Source: a virus. From it: 64,000 nt of DNA. The translations under genes and the position numbers were made by a program. Of this stretch, positions 14,311-22,375 are shown in pieces; the stretch's first letter is position 1, and the number at the start of each line of letters is the position of its first letter. The stretch covers positions 1 to 64,000 of the IMG/VR virus record IMGVR_UViG_3300029908_000007. The stretch is one strand, 5' to 3'. The notes under the pieces are model-generated. The model had not been told where the DNA came from, searched no databases, and saw only the letters and a program-made list of their open reading frames with translations.

Positions 14311-14795
14311 TAGAACCTTACCTTTCTCAAGGCGTCATAAAGTTTTTGTGCATCGTCCCACGTAATTTCAAATTTTCCATGAGTGGGTCCCGTTTTAAGC
14401 GCGGTAAAATAGGTCGTAGTTTGCTGTTTGTCAATTAAAAGTTTATGCAACGTATCTAACATTCCGACAGCGGAATATTTCTTACATCCGATTGTTATCA
14501 CACCATTTTCGTAAGAAACAGAATATTTCGATATTTGGAACGGCTTAAATCCATTTTCAGTCCCAGTATGAAGATGGGCAGAAGATAGGTCTACAGGAAT
14601 TCGATGGTCGGTTAAATGGTTGGCTACAAATGTCTTAGTATCGGGATAATAGCTATCTCCAGTTGCAGGTCTTAAGCCCTCACTTACATCGATGGCAAAA
14701 TCGTATTTGCCCCTTATATTTTCTAAGAAATCATCGTTTCCAACTATAACGGCCTCTACTAAGTTATTTTTAATTAAAGCGAAATGTTTTTCCAT
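14310..14795 (-). CDS. Tail fibre accessory protein
   Basis: 161 residues. N-terminus HFALIKNNLVEAVIVGNDDF followed by an ATGDSYYPDTKTF motif, a pattern common in small phage tail proteins next to fibre genes. The C-terminal half is helical. Role in fibre attachment or assembly inferred from neighbours. Confidence 0.6.
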   Translation of the reverse strand: MEKHFALIKNNLVEAVIVGNDDFLENIRGKYDFAIDVSEGLRPATGDSYYPDTKTFVANHLTDHRIPVDLSSAHLHTGTENGFKPFQISKYSVSYENGVITIGCKKYSAVGMLDTLHKLLIDKQQTTTYFTALKTGPTHGKFEITWDDAQKLYDALRKVRF

Positions 14796-15656
14796 CTATT
14801 CCACCCATTGGACTATGATTTGTCCAGCACTTCCAGCACTACCATTGCCGCCACTTCCGCCAGTTCCGCTAGAACCGCCTCCGCCACCGCCTGATCCCCC
14901 GATCCCTCCACCGCCAGCACTAGTAGTCGATCCAGCAGTTCCATTGCTACCTGCGGAGCCCGAAGCTCCACCCGCTGCACCACTGGAACCTACAACGGAT
15001 GTTGCATCACCAGCACCACCAGAAGCAGAGCCTCCGCCACCTCCACCACCACTAGTACCGCCTCCAGAACCTCCAAAAGCTCCAGAATTTTCTAAAAAGA
15101 AAGGAGAGGCAGCACCAACATTTGCGGCGCCATCAGCGGCTTTTCCACCTGCCGCACCGGGATTACCAGCTCCGCCAGCACCACTGTTTCCAGGAGTAGT
15201 TGTAAATAGGCCTACACCGGGATTACCAGCAGCCCCACCATTTCCGTTAATCGTATTTCCGGCTCCGCCACCAGTTCCACCGGTAGTCCCTATGAAGTTT
15301 ACTATGGTTCCAAAAGAAGAATTGCCACCATCACCACCGGCAGTGCCTGCGTGACCATCACTAGTTAATGTCGAAACCGCTCCCCCGGTTCCAGCAGTAC
15401 CAGCGGCACCAATAGTTATGGTGTAAGAAGTTCCAGGAACTACCGTTGCAAGATACATCATAGATGGCGCTTGTCCACCTGATCCACCGGCTCCTCCGCC
15501 CCCGCCTCCACCATTGGCGCCATTTCCACCTGCTCCACCCCCGCCTCCGCCACCTCCGCCTGTTCCGCCTCTTCCCCAGAGAGTTATATTCGTAACCCCT
15601 GCAGGTGCAATCCAAGTTCCAGAAGACGTAAATATCTTTTTAACGTATTTTGCCAT
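14796..15656 (-). CDS. Glycine-rich tail adhesin, paralogue 1
   Basis: 286 residues. A conserved N-terminal module (KIFTSSGTWIAPAGVTNITLWG) is followed by long glycine-rich segments with alternating beta-like strands (YTITIGAAG) and ends in I-V-Q-W-V-E. Glycine-rich proteins of this type form polyglycine-II-like receptor-binding tips in some T-even-like phages (gp38). One of three tandem paralogues, probably host recognition. Confidence 0.75.
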   Translation of the reverse strand: MAKYVKKIFTSSGTWIAPAGVTNITLWGRGGTGGGGGGGGGAGGNGANGGGGGGGAGGSGGQAPSMMYLATVVPGTSYTITIGAAGTAGTGGAVSTLTSDGHAGTAGGDGGNSSFGTIVNFIGTTGGTGGGAGNTINGNGGAAGNPGVGLFTTTPGNSGAGGAGNPGAAGGKAADGAANVGAASPFFLENSGAFGGSGGGTSGGGGGGGSASGGAGDATSVVGSSGAAGGASGSAGSNGTAGSTTSAGGGGIGGSGGGGGGSSGTGGSGGNGSAGSAGQIIVQWVE

Positions 15657-16520
15657 CTATTCCACCCACTGAACTATGAGGTATCCATCTGTACCTGCTG
15701 CACCTGCACTACCATTCCCACCAGCAGTGCCAGTTGTAGCTAATGCTCCGCCTCCGCCACCTCCGCCGCCTCCAGATCCGCCTGTTCCAGCGGTTGTTGT
15801 TGCAGCGGCTGGTGCATTTCCTCCAGCAGAACCTGCGGCACCACCAGCTCCACCATTTGTACCATTCTGTCCAGCGGCATCTCCAGCTGGAGATGAAGCA
15901 CTAGCTCCACCTCCACCACCATTAGTAGTTCCGCTACCGCCAGCGGCTCCTCCTGTCCCAGGTGTTCCGCTCGAAAACCAAGGAGCGGTAGCTCCAACAG
16001 GAGCCGAACCGTTCTTTCCAACAAGACCTGCTGTTCCACCGTCACCACCAACTACAGCAATTATACCAAAAACACCTGTACCGCTGTTACCACCAATTCC
16101 GGTTGTTGAAATGCCACCAGCAGTTCCAGCCCCTCCACCGCTGCCACCTTGAAAGGACATAAGAGAGCTAAACGATGTATTTCCACCGTTTCCACCGTTT
16201 CCACCAGCAGTTCCCGTTGATCCTGCAGCAGCAGCGGTTCCTCCAGCTCCTGATGCACCAGCTGTTCCGCCCAATCCAATAGTTATGGTATAAGCAGTAC
16301 CAGGAACCACTGTGAGTTCATATGCGAGAGAAGGCACCGAACCACCGCTTTGACCTGAACCTCCACCTCTACCTCCAGCAGTAGTCGAACCACCACCGCC
16401 TCCACTACCACCACTTCCGCCACCAGATCCACCTCTTCCGAAGACTACAACCATGGTAATGCCTGCGGGGCAAGTCCAGGTTCCACTAGTAGTAAAAAGT
16501 TGTCGTACCGATTTTGACAT
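15657..16520 (-). CDS. Glycine-rich tail adhesin, paralogue 2
   Basis: 287 residues. Same plan as its neighbours: QLFTTSGTWTCPAGITMVVV N-terminal module, a shared VPGTAYTITIGLGG strand, glycine-rich remainder and I-V-Q-W-V-E end. Stop/start junction has the same GGTGGAATAGATGG context as the gene downstream, indicating duplication of the whole cistron. Confidence 0.75.
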   Translation of the reverse strand: MSKSVRQLFTTSGTWTCPAGITMVVVFGRGGSGGGSGGSGGGGGSTTAGGRGGGSGQSGGSVPSLAYELTVVPGTAYTITIGLGGTAGASGAGGTAAAAGSTGTAGGNGGNGGNTSFSSLMSFQGGSGGGAGTAGGISTTGIGGNSGTGVFGIIAVVGGDGGTAGLVGKNGSAPVGATAPWFSSGTPGTGGAAGGSGTTNGGGGGASASSPAGDAAGQNGTNGGAGGAAGSAGGNAPAAATTTAGTGGSGGGGGGGGGALATTGTAGGNGSAGAAGTDGYLIVQWVE

Positions 16521-17389
16521 TATTCAATCCACACAATGACTATTTGCCCATTACTTCCTGTTGCACCAGTTGCACCAGCTCCGCCAGCAGATCCGGTTGT
16601 AACAGTGGCTGCTCCGCCTCCGCCACCTCCGCCGCCACTTCCACCGGCTCCCGCAGAAGAACTTGGAGGACTAGGAGCGGCACCACCAGCTCCACCGCTT
16701 GTACCTGTTGTTCCACCGATTCCGCCAGCTCCACCATTTGAACCCGTAGCATTGGCAGCAACAGGAGCAGCACTTCCGCCGCCGCCGCCGCCACCATGAG
16801 GAGGTGTACCAGCTGCGCCTCCAGATCCACCGGTTCCATTAGAAAAAAATGGAGAAATTGCTCCAACAGGAACAGCACCAGTAGTACCAGCGCTCCCTGC
16901 TGTTCCACCATTACCACTTGTTGGACCTTCATCATTAAACACTCCAAAGCCAGCCGTACCCCCAGTGCCTGTAGTGGTTAATGACGCCGCACCTCCAGCT
17001 GCGCCTCCAGAACCTGGTTGAAAAGCAAGAAGACTACCAAATGTAGAAGAAGTTCCTACAGATCCAGCTGTACCTGCTGAACCCGCTGCTCCACCTGCTG
17101 CAGCAGTTGCTCCAGCACCGCCAGCACCACCTGCTCCACCAGAACCAATAGTTATAGTGTATGTGGTTCCAGGAACAACAGTGATTTGATATGGTAATGA
17201 TGGAACCGATCCACCAACACCACCGGCCCCTCCGCCTCTAGCTCCCAAAGCAGTGCTTCCGCCTCCGCCTCCGCCACCTCCGCCGCCACCGCCAGCACCA
17301 CCCCTACCCCATACAACAACTGTGGTAATGCCCGCAGGGCAAGTCCAAGTTCCAGAAGAAGTAAATGTTACCTTAGTGTATTTGGACAT
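16520..17389 (-). CDS. Glycine-rich tail adhesin, paralogue 3
   Basis: 289 residues. N-terminal VTFTSSGTWTCPAGITTVVV module, VPGTTYTITIGSGG strand, glycine-rich lattice and I-V-I-W-I-E end. First of the three tandem copies after the long fibre gene. The plus-strand proline-rich frames in this region are only shadows of the GC-rich glycine codons. Confidence 0.75.
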   Translation of the reverse strand: MSKYTKVTFTSSGTWTCPAGITTVVVWGRGGAGGGGGGGGGGGGSTALGARGGGAGGVGGSVPSLPYQITVVPGTTYTITIGSGGAGGAGGAGATAAAGGAAGSAGTAGSVGTSSTFGSLLAFQPGSGGAAGGAASLTTTGTGGTAGFGVFNDEGPTSGNGGTAGSAGTTGAVPVGAISPFFSNGTGGSGGAAGTPPHGGGGGGGSAAPVAANATGSNGGAGGIGGTTGTSGGAGGAAPSPPSSSAGAGGSGGGGGGGGAATVTTGSAGGAGATGATGSNGQIVIVWIE

Positions 17390-17390
17390 A

Positions 17391-20300
17391 TTATCCTATT
17401 GTCCACCAGTTTCCGGATACATCTGCCGTCAAGACCAAAGATCCGTAATTGGTTTGATATACTTTTGAAGCAGCCAGTCCCTCGATCAGCTCAGAAGCAT
17501 GTCTTGCAATGGTGATATTGTTTGTCTGAGCGTTTCCTGAAATATCAACAATTGTTAGCGTTCTTCCATTAGTAGGCGTAGGCAACGTAATAGTTATCCC
17601 AGCGCTTTGGTTGCAAAAAATAATATCATCCGTTGTGGTAGTATCTACTGTCAAACTACCCGTAATAGTTCTAGTAGTTCTAATCCAACCGCCATTGACG
17701 GTATGGAGATCAGTGCTTGCGCTTTGAGGACCAAGAGTTACGCCGGTTGCAGCCACTCTCATATGTTCCGCAGAAGTTACGGAACCGGTGGGGGTTGCCT
17801 GAAACTGTAGATAGGTCATGTTAGAAGTATTTGTAAAGTTTTCACCGGCAACAATGTTCATCACGCCAGTAGAAGCTGCAGCAAACTGAGAAGTTCCATA
17901 GCCTCTGCCAGAAATCACGCTCAGCGTATCTCCGCTCTGAGTAGCCGTTGGACTCAGTAAGGTACCTCTGGCAAATCTACCTCTATATCCGGTTGTCGAT
18001 CCGGTTCCATAACCAGTCATTTGAACTAGCTTAGAGGCACCAGAAGTATTAACCCCATCGATCATTACCGTAGTTGCAGGCTGAACTCCAATACCTAATG
18101 CGTTATTGACAGAATCATGCACAAAAGATGTACTATTAATAACTAAAGCCGATGTAGAAGCAGGAATGATATTTACTGTTCCAGTGAAGGTTTTATTGCC
18201 AGCAAAACTTTGCGTAGCAGTATTTACCATACCAGGATTAGAAACAGAGGCACTTTGAGTAGATAAAGTGTTCCCCGAGATAAATAGGCCATTGGAGTTA
18301 GCGTTGGTATCAATAGCGCCAATAGTGGTTACCGTACCAAGCATCGTGTTCACTTGAGAGACTGTTAAATCAGTAACATTAGCAGTAGAGCCAGTATTGT
18401 TCCCCTTCAATGTATCTGCAGGTGCTTGTGCCAACTTAGAGTTACTGACAACGTTGGCTTGGATTGTGGTTGCACCCGAGCTTGCAATATTAATATCACC
18501 CGACATCGTAACAGCGGCTGGCTGATTCGATCCATTACCAACATAAATATCGTTAGTAGGAAGAGCTAGCATATAAGGTGCAGTCAACGGAGTTCCGTTC
18601 CATACGCCAGAAGTAATAGTTCCAACAGAAGTTAAAGAGGAGGAGACGACAGTACTATTTAAAGTAGTACCCGTAAGAGTTCCTGCAGGAGCGACCACTA
18701 CACTAGTAGATGCGGCGGTTATCAGTCCTTTGGCATTGACAGTAAACGATGGAATAGCAGTAGAAGAGCCAAAAGATCCTACATTTGAATTTACAGTAGA
18801 TAATGTAAACGTAACCGAACCAGGACCTGTTGCCGTACCATCTCCAGTTAAAGCAGTGATTGCAGATCCAACAGTGGCACTAACCTGTGCTTGTAAGTTC
18901 TCAAAAGCAGTGAGAATAGAGTTTGTAGCAATAATAGGAGTATTGGTTCCGGTTGTATATCCGGTCAGCAATTTGCCGGTTACGGTAGTGGAAGCAATGG
19001 AAGTAGCACCTGAACTAACAATGCTAACATCTCCACTCATAGCTACTGCAGCGGGCTGGTTAGAGCCATTGCCTACATATATTTCATTAGTAGGAAGGGC
19101 GAGCATATATGGGGCAGTCAATGCGGTACCATTCCATACACCGGAAACGATTGTGCCAACAGAAGTTAAAGATGAATTTACAACATTAGATGCCAATGTG
19201 GTACCAGTAAGGGTCCCAGCGGGTGCTACTACTGCGTTACCACTCGCTGCAGTGATCAAACCTTTTGCATTCACAGTGAAACTAGGAATACTTGTAGAAC
19301 CACCAAAACTACCGACATTGGTATTCACTGTCGCAAGAGTAAAAATTGCTGAACCGGGGCCCGTTGCGGTGCCATCCCCGGTTAAAGCTGTTATAGCACT
19401 TCCGACTGTAGCTGAGATTTGCGCCTGTAAATTTTCGAATGCTGTTAAGATTGAGTTAGTCGCTAGTATAGGCGTATTTGTACCCGTGGTATAACCAGTG
19501 AGTAGTTTTCCAGTGACTGTGGTAGAAGATATAGAGGTAGCACTTTGAGTACCGGTTACATCACCAGACAAAGAACCTGTGAAATTAACAGCAGTCGTAG
19601 CATTGGTAGCTGTTCCAGTCAAGTTTGATGTAATGGTACCGGCGGAGAAATTACCAGAAGCATCTCTAAGAACTAAAGTAGAAGCCGTATTAGAAGATGT
19701 CGCTGCTTGAGTGGCAGCCACTGAGGTTGCCACAGCGGAAGCAGTTACACCGCCTACTGTGGAAACAACTGTTGCGGTCTGAGTTCCAGTTACGTCTCCG
19801 GATAAAGAACCTGTGAAATTAACAGCAGTAGTAGCATTTGTTGCGGTTCCCGTTAGATTTGCAGTAATTGTACCAGCAGAAAAGTTGCCAGAAGCATTTC
19901 TAAGAACTAATGTAGAAGCCGTATTTGAAGACGTTGCATTACCAACTATTACAACGGTGGCAGCAATTGCAGATGCGCTTTGTCCTCCCACAGAATTAAC
20001 TGTTGCCGTTGCCGATCCAGGACCCGTAGCTGAAACATCCCCGGTTAAAGCTGTTATAGCACTTCCAGTAGTTCCACTTACCTGTGCTTGAAGTTTTTCA
20101 AAAGCAATGAGTATGGAATCAGTTGATAGGATAGGAGTGTTTGTACCAGTTGTGTAGCCGGTAAGTAATTTACCCGTAACTGTGGCAGAAGATATAGAGG
20201 TAGCACTTTGAGTACCAGTTACGTCTCCAGATAAAGAGCCGGTGAAATTAACCGATGTAATTGCATTTGTTGCATTTGTAGCGGTACCGGTTAAGTTAGC

Positions 20301-21116
20301 CGTAATAGTGCCAGCAGAAAAGTTGCCAGAACCGTCTCTAAGAACTAATGTAGAAGCCGTATTTGAGGAAGTTGCTGCCGCTACAGCAATTGCTGCAGTT
20401 GCAACAGCAGTAGCACTTTGCCCACCAACTGTGGAAACAACCGTAGCGCTTTGAGTACCGGTTACATCACCAGATAAAGATCCGGTGAAATTAGTTGATG
20501 TCGTAGAAGTAGTTGCGTTACCACTTAAATTAGCGGTGACAATACCGGCGGAGAAATTACCAGAAGCATCTCTTTTTACGATCGTAGACGCCGTGTTAGA
20601 GGGAGTAGCTGCATTAGCTAAAAGTTCCGCAGAATGTACGCTTGCCGCAGAACTTCCGCCCACAAACGAAACAACTGTAGCACTTTGAGTACCGGTTACA
20701 TCACCTACCAAAGAACCCGTAAAGTTAACGGAAGTGGTTGCATTTGTAGCGGTACCGGTTAAGTTAGCCGTAATAGTGCCAGCAGAAAAGTTGCCAGAAC
20801 CGTCTCTAAGAACTAATGTGCTTGGGATATTAGCACTCGTTGCGGCGAAGTAAGCAGCAGTCGCAGAAGCAACGTTAGCGGCACTTTCACCGCCAACAAA
20901 ATTTACAGTAGTTACAGCAGACCCAGGTCCTACTGCACTTACATCACCTGTTAATGCAGTGATTGCATTGGTAGCACCAAAAGTAAATACGTTTCCAAAA
21001 GAATCTTCTATATTAACGGTGTTGTCTGTTTTAATATATAGAACATAAGACCCTGTTGGGGGTGGCGAAGGAGTGGTGGCTAATGCTGGAAACTGAATCG
21101 TACCTGGTATACTCAT
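17391..21116 (-). CDS. Long modular tail fibre
   Basis: 1241 residues, almost entirely Thr/Ser/Ala/Asn/Gly. About five copies of a ~75-residue module (RDGSGNFSAGTI...ANLTGTATNAT...NFTGSL-SGDVTGTQ) alternate with four TGDxxATGPGS-type modules; two longer units with GVWNGT and YVGNGSNQPAAV follow. The C-terminal ~200 residues are distinct and contain NGRTLTIVDISGNA and an ANWWTIG-like end (GNWWTIG), as in fibre tips. No signal peptide. Very likely the side-tail fibre shaft; the same modules are known from bacterial surface proteins. Confidence 0.85.
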   Translation of the reverse strand: MSIPGTIQFPALATTPSPPPTGSYVLYIKTDNTVNIEDSFGNVFTFGATNAITALTGDVSAVGPGSAVTTVNFVGGESAANVASATAAYFAATSANIPSTLVLRDGSGNFSAGTITANLTGTATNATTSVNFTGSLVGDVTGTQSATVVSFVGGSSAASVHSAELLANAATPSNTASTIVKRDASGNFSAGIVTANLSGNATTSTTSTNFTGSLSGDVTGTQSATVVSTVGGQSATAVATAAIAVAAATSSNTASTLVLRDGSGNFSAGTITANLTGTATNATNAITSVNFTGSLSGDVTGTQSATSISSATVTGKLLTGYTTGTNTPILSTDSILIAFEKLQAQVSGTTGSAITALTGDVSATGPGSATATVNSVGGQSASAIAATVVIVGNATSSNTASTLVLRNASGNFSAGTITANLTGTATNATTAVNFTGSLSGDVTGTQTATVVSTVGGVTASAVATSVAATQAATSSNTASTLVLRDASGNFSAGTITSNLTGTATNATTAVNFTGSLSGDVTGTQSATSISSTTVTGKLLTGYTTGTNTPILATNSILTAFENLQAQISATVGSAITALTGDGTATGPGSAIFTLATVNTNVGSFGGSTSIPSFTVNAKGLITAASGNAVVAPAGTLTGTTLASNVVNSSLTSVGTIVSGVWNGTALTAPYMLALPTNEIYVGNGSNQPAAVAMSGDVSIVSSGATSIASTTVTGKLLTGYTTGTNTPIIATNSILTAFENLQAQVSATVGSAITALTGDGTATGPGSVTFTLSTVNSNVGSFGSSTAIPSFTVNAKGLITAASTSVVVAPAGTLTGTTLNSTVVSSSLTSVGTITSGVWNGTPLTAPYMLALPTNDIYVGNGSNQPAAVTMSGDINIASSGATTIQANVVSNSKLAQAPADTLKGNNTGSTANVTDLTVSQVNTMLGTVTTIGAIDTNANSNGLFISGNTLSTQSASVSNPGMVNTATQSFAGNKTFTGTVNIIPASTSALVINSTSFVHDSVNNALGIGVQPATTVMIDGVNTSGASKLVQMTGYGTGSTTGYRGRFARGTLLSPTATQSGDTLSVISGRGYGTSQFAAASTGVMNIVAGENFTNTSNMTYLQFQATPTGSVTSAEHMRVAATGVTLGPQSASTDLHTVNGGWIRTTRTITGSLTVDTTTTDDIIFCNQSAGITITLPTPTNGRTLTIVDISGNAQTNNITIARHASELIEGLAASKVYQTNYGSLVLTADVSGNWWTIG

Positions 21117-21124
21117 TTAAACTC

Positions 21125-21457
21125 CTAAACTATAATTATATCAGCGCCGCTATCGATTACTATTGAGCCAGCTAGAGAAATTTCTAAACTAGGTGCAATC
21201 CATGTTTCATCGGTATTAACGATCACATTACCTGTAACGCTTCTCATGGTAATAAAGCCCTGAGCTTCGATAGCCCCACTGTCTTGAACTGAAGTGCCGG
21301 GACTATTTTTAATAGTGGTACCCGTTGTATCAGCCCACCGCGTAATAGCGTCAATCGTAGTAGGCGAGATGCCAGTTACATTTCCAGATCCACTACTAGA
21401 AGTGTTAACCAGCTGTAATTCCCCAGTAAAATAGTTCAGTGCAACTTTGTAAGCCAT
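21125..21457 (-). CDS. Short tail fibre segment protein
   Basis: 110 residues, beta-rich. N-terminus YKVALNYFTGELQLVN resembles the start of baseplate-linked fibre proteins; the middle shares the (I)TRWADTTGTTIKNS pattern seen in modular fibres. Overlaps both neighbours or abuts them, so part of the fibre operon; may connect fibre and baseplate. Confidence 0.55.
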   Translation of the reverse strand: MAYKVALNYFTGELQLVNTSSSGSGNVTGISPTTIDAITRWADTTGTTIKNSPGTSVQDSGAIEAQGFITMRSVTGNVIVNTDETWIAPSLEISLAGSIVIDSGADIIIV

Positions 21458-22152
21458 TATGTTCTCACCACACTAAGAAGATTAGCGGCCCCATCGTAAG
21501 TCAATGTGAGGGTAGCTACAGTCACCGTAGCTTGTTTATAGACCACAATTGTAGGGACGACTTGCCCACCAATAGTAGAATTAGTGAGATCGATTTCGTT
21601 GAACTTGTCGGGGACTAATTGAGCAAGATTAATAGTATTTATGCTACCGTCAGCGTTTACGTCGAGTTGATTCTTATCTGGAGCGGGCCCAACAATTCCT
21701 ACTTCTCCAATAGATATGGTTCCGTCAAACGTAACAGGTTTGGGGTTATTTGGACCGTAAGGATTTCCGTATGGGTCAATATCTATAACTCTATCAGCCA
21801 TGACAGGAGCTGGCAGATATACGGCGTTGTAATGGTCATCTCGTGGAATGGGAAAATTGTTTTGTTCGGGTGCAGAAATAGTCGCGTCATCAGCAACCAA
21901 ATAAGCACTAATATCGCTGTGATTTGTGGGAGAAGCCTTGAGACTATTATTATTTGGACCCACTATCAATTGGGTGGGGCTAAGAATGTTTTTGATTTGA
22001 AATAATGCTTGTTGGAGCGCGTTGGATTGGAGATTGATTTGCTGTTTTATATAGAAACCAGCGGTACTGTCAATGGTAACAACGCCCAAAGACGTACCAT
22101 TAGATGTGAAAGCCTGCGGGGGTACCGCAGCCAATTTCTGTTCAAAAGCCAT
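21457..22152 (-). CDS. Fibre-operon structural protein
   Basis: 231 residues from the ATG at 22152 (a TTG three codons upstream is possible). AAGGAT precedes the start. N-terminal SNGTSLGVVTIDSTAGFYIK and a central NFPIPRDDHYNAVYLPAP segment suggest a baseplate or fibre-base protein. First gene of the fibre operon, behind an AATCTTTA box and a leader with two hairpins. Confidence 0.6.
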   Translation of the reverse strand: MAFEQKLAAVPPQAFTSNGTSLGVVTIDSTAGFYIKQQINLQSNALQQALFQIKNILSPTQLIVGPNNNSLKASPTNHSDISAYLVADDATISAPEQNNFPIPRDDHYNAVYLPAPVMADRVIDIDPYGNPYGPNNPKPVTFDGTISIGEVGIVGPAPDKNQLDVNADGSINTINLAQLVPDKFNEIDLTNSTIGGQVVPTIVVYKQATVTVATLTLTYDGAANLLSVVRT

Positions 22153-22180
22153 TTTATCCAATCCTTACATTAAGTTAGGA

Positions 22181-22241
22181 GTTAGTGCCACCACTAACAA
22201 TACTTTTAGCCCACGCTGAAAGCCCCTGTATTGCTACAGGG
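22181..22241 (-). promoter_or_regulatory. Two leader stem-loops of the fibre operon
   Basis: Perfect 7-bp hairpins GTTAGTG/CACTAAC (22181-22198, 4-base loop) and CCCTGTA/TACAGGG (22224-22241, loop TTGC). They lie between the AATCTTTA box at 22249 and the first fibre gene. The second hairpin would be at the very 5' end of the transcript, a position where hairpins stabilise mRNA. The rest of the 22153-22375 gap holds no gene. Confidence 0.6.
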
Positions 22242-22248
22242 TATATGG

Positions 22249-22256
22249 TAAAGATT
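22249..22256 (-). promoter_or_regulatory. AATCTTTA promoter-like box
   Basis: Minus-strand AATCTTTA (context ACC-AATCTTTA-CCATATACC), upstream of the fibre operon. Distance to the first ATG is about 97 bases, filled by two hairpins. Confidence 0.55.
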
Positions 22257-22375
22257 GGTTTGGAAGGTCACTATTGTGTAATTCTTAAAAATTCCAAACA
22301 CTTTTGTATACAAGATTAACACTCTACAATTAAAAAGTCAACATATTTTATATTATAGAGATAACTTATTGATAT

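Noticed and set aside
14692-16799. Long plus-strand proline-rich frames opposite the glycine-rich genes
   Set aside because: They are antisense shadows of Gly/Ala/Ser codons, with no RBS and no sensible composition.
18730-19494. 254-aa plus-strand frame in the fibre gene
   Set aside because: Antisense shadow of repeated fibre modules.
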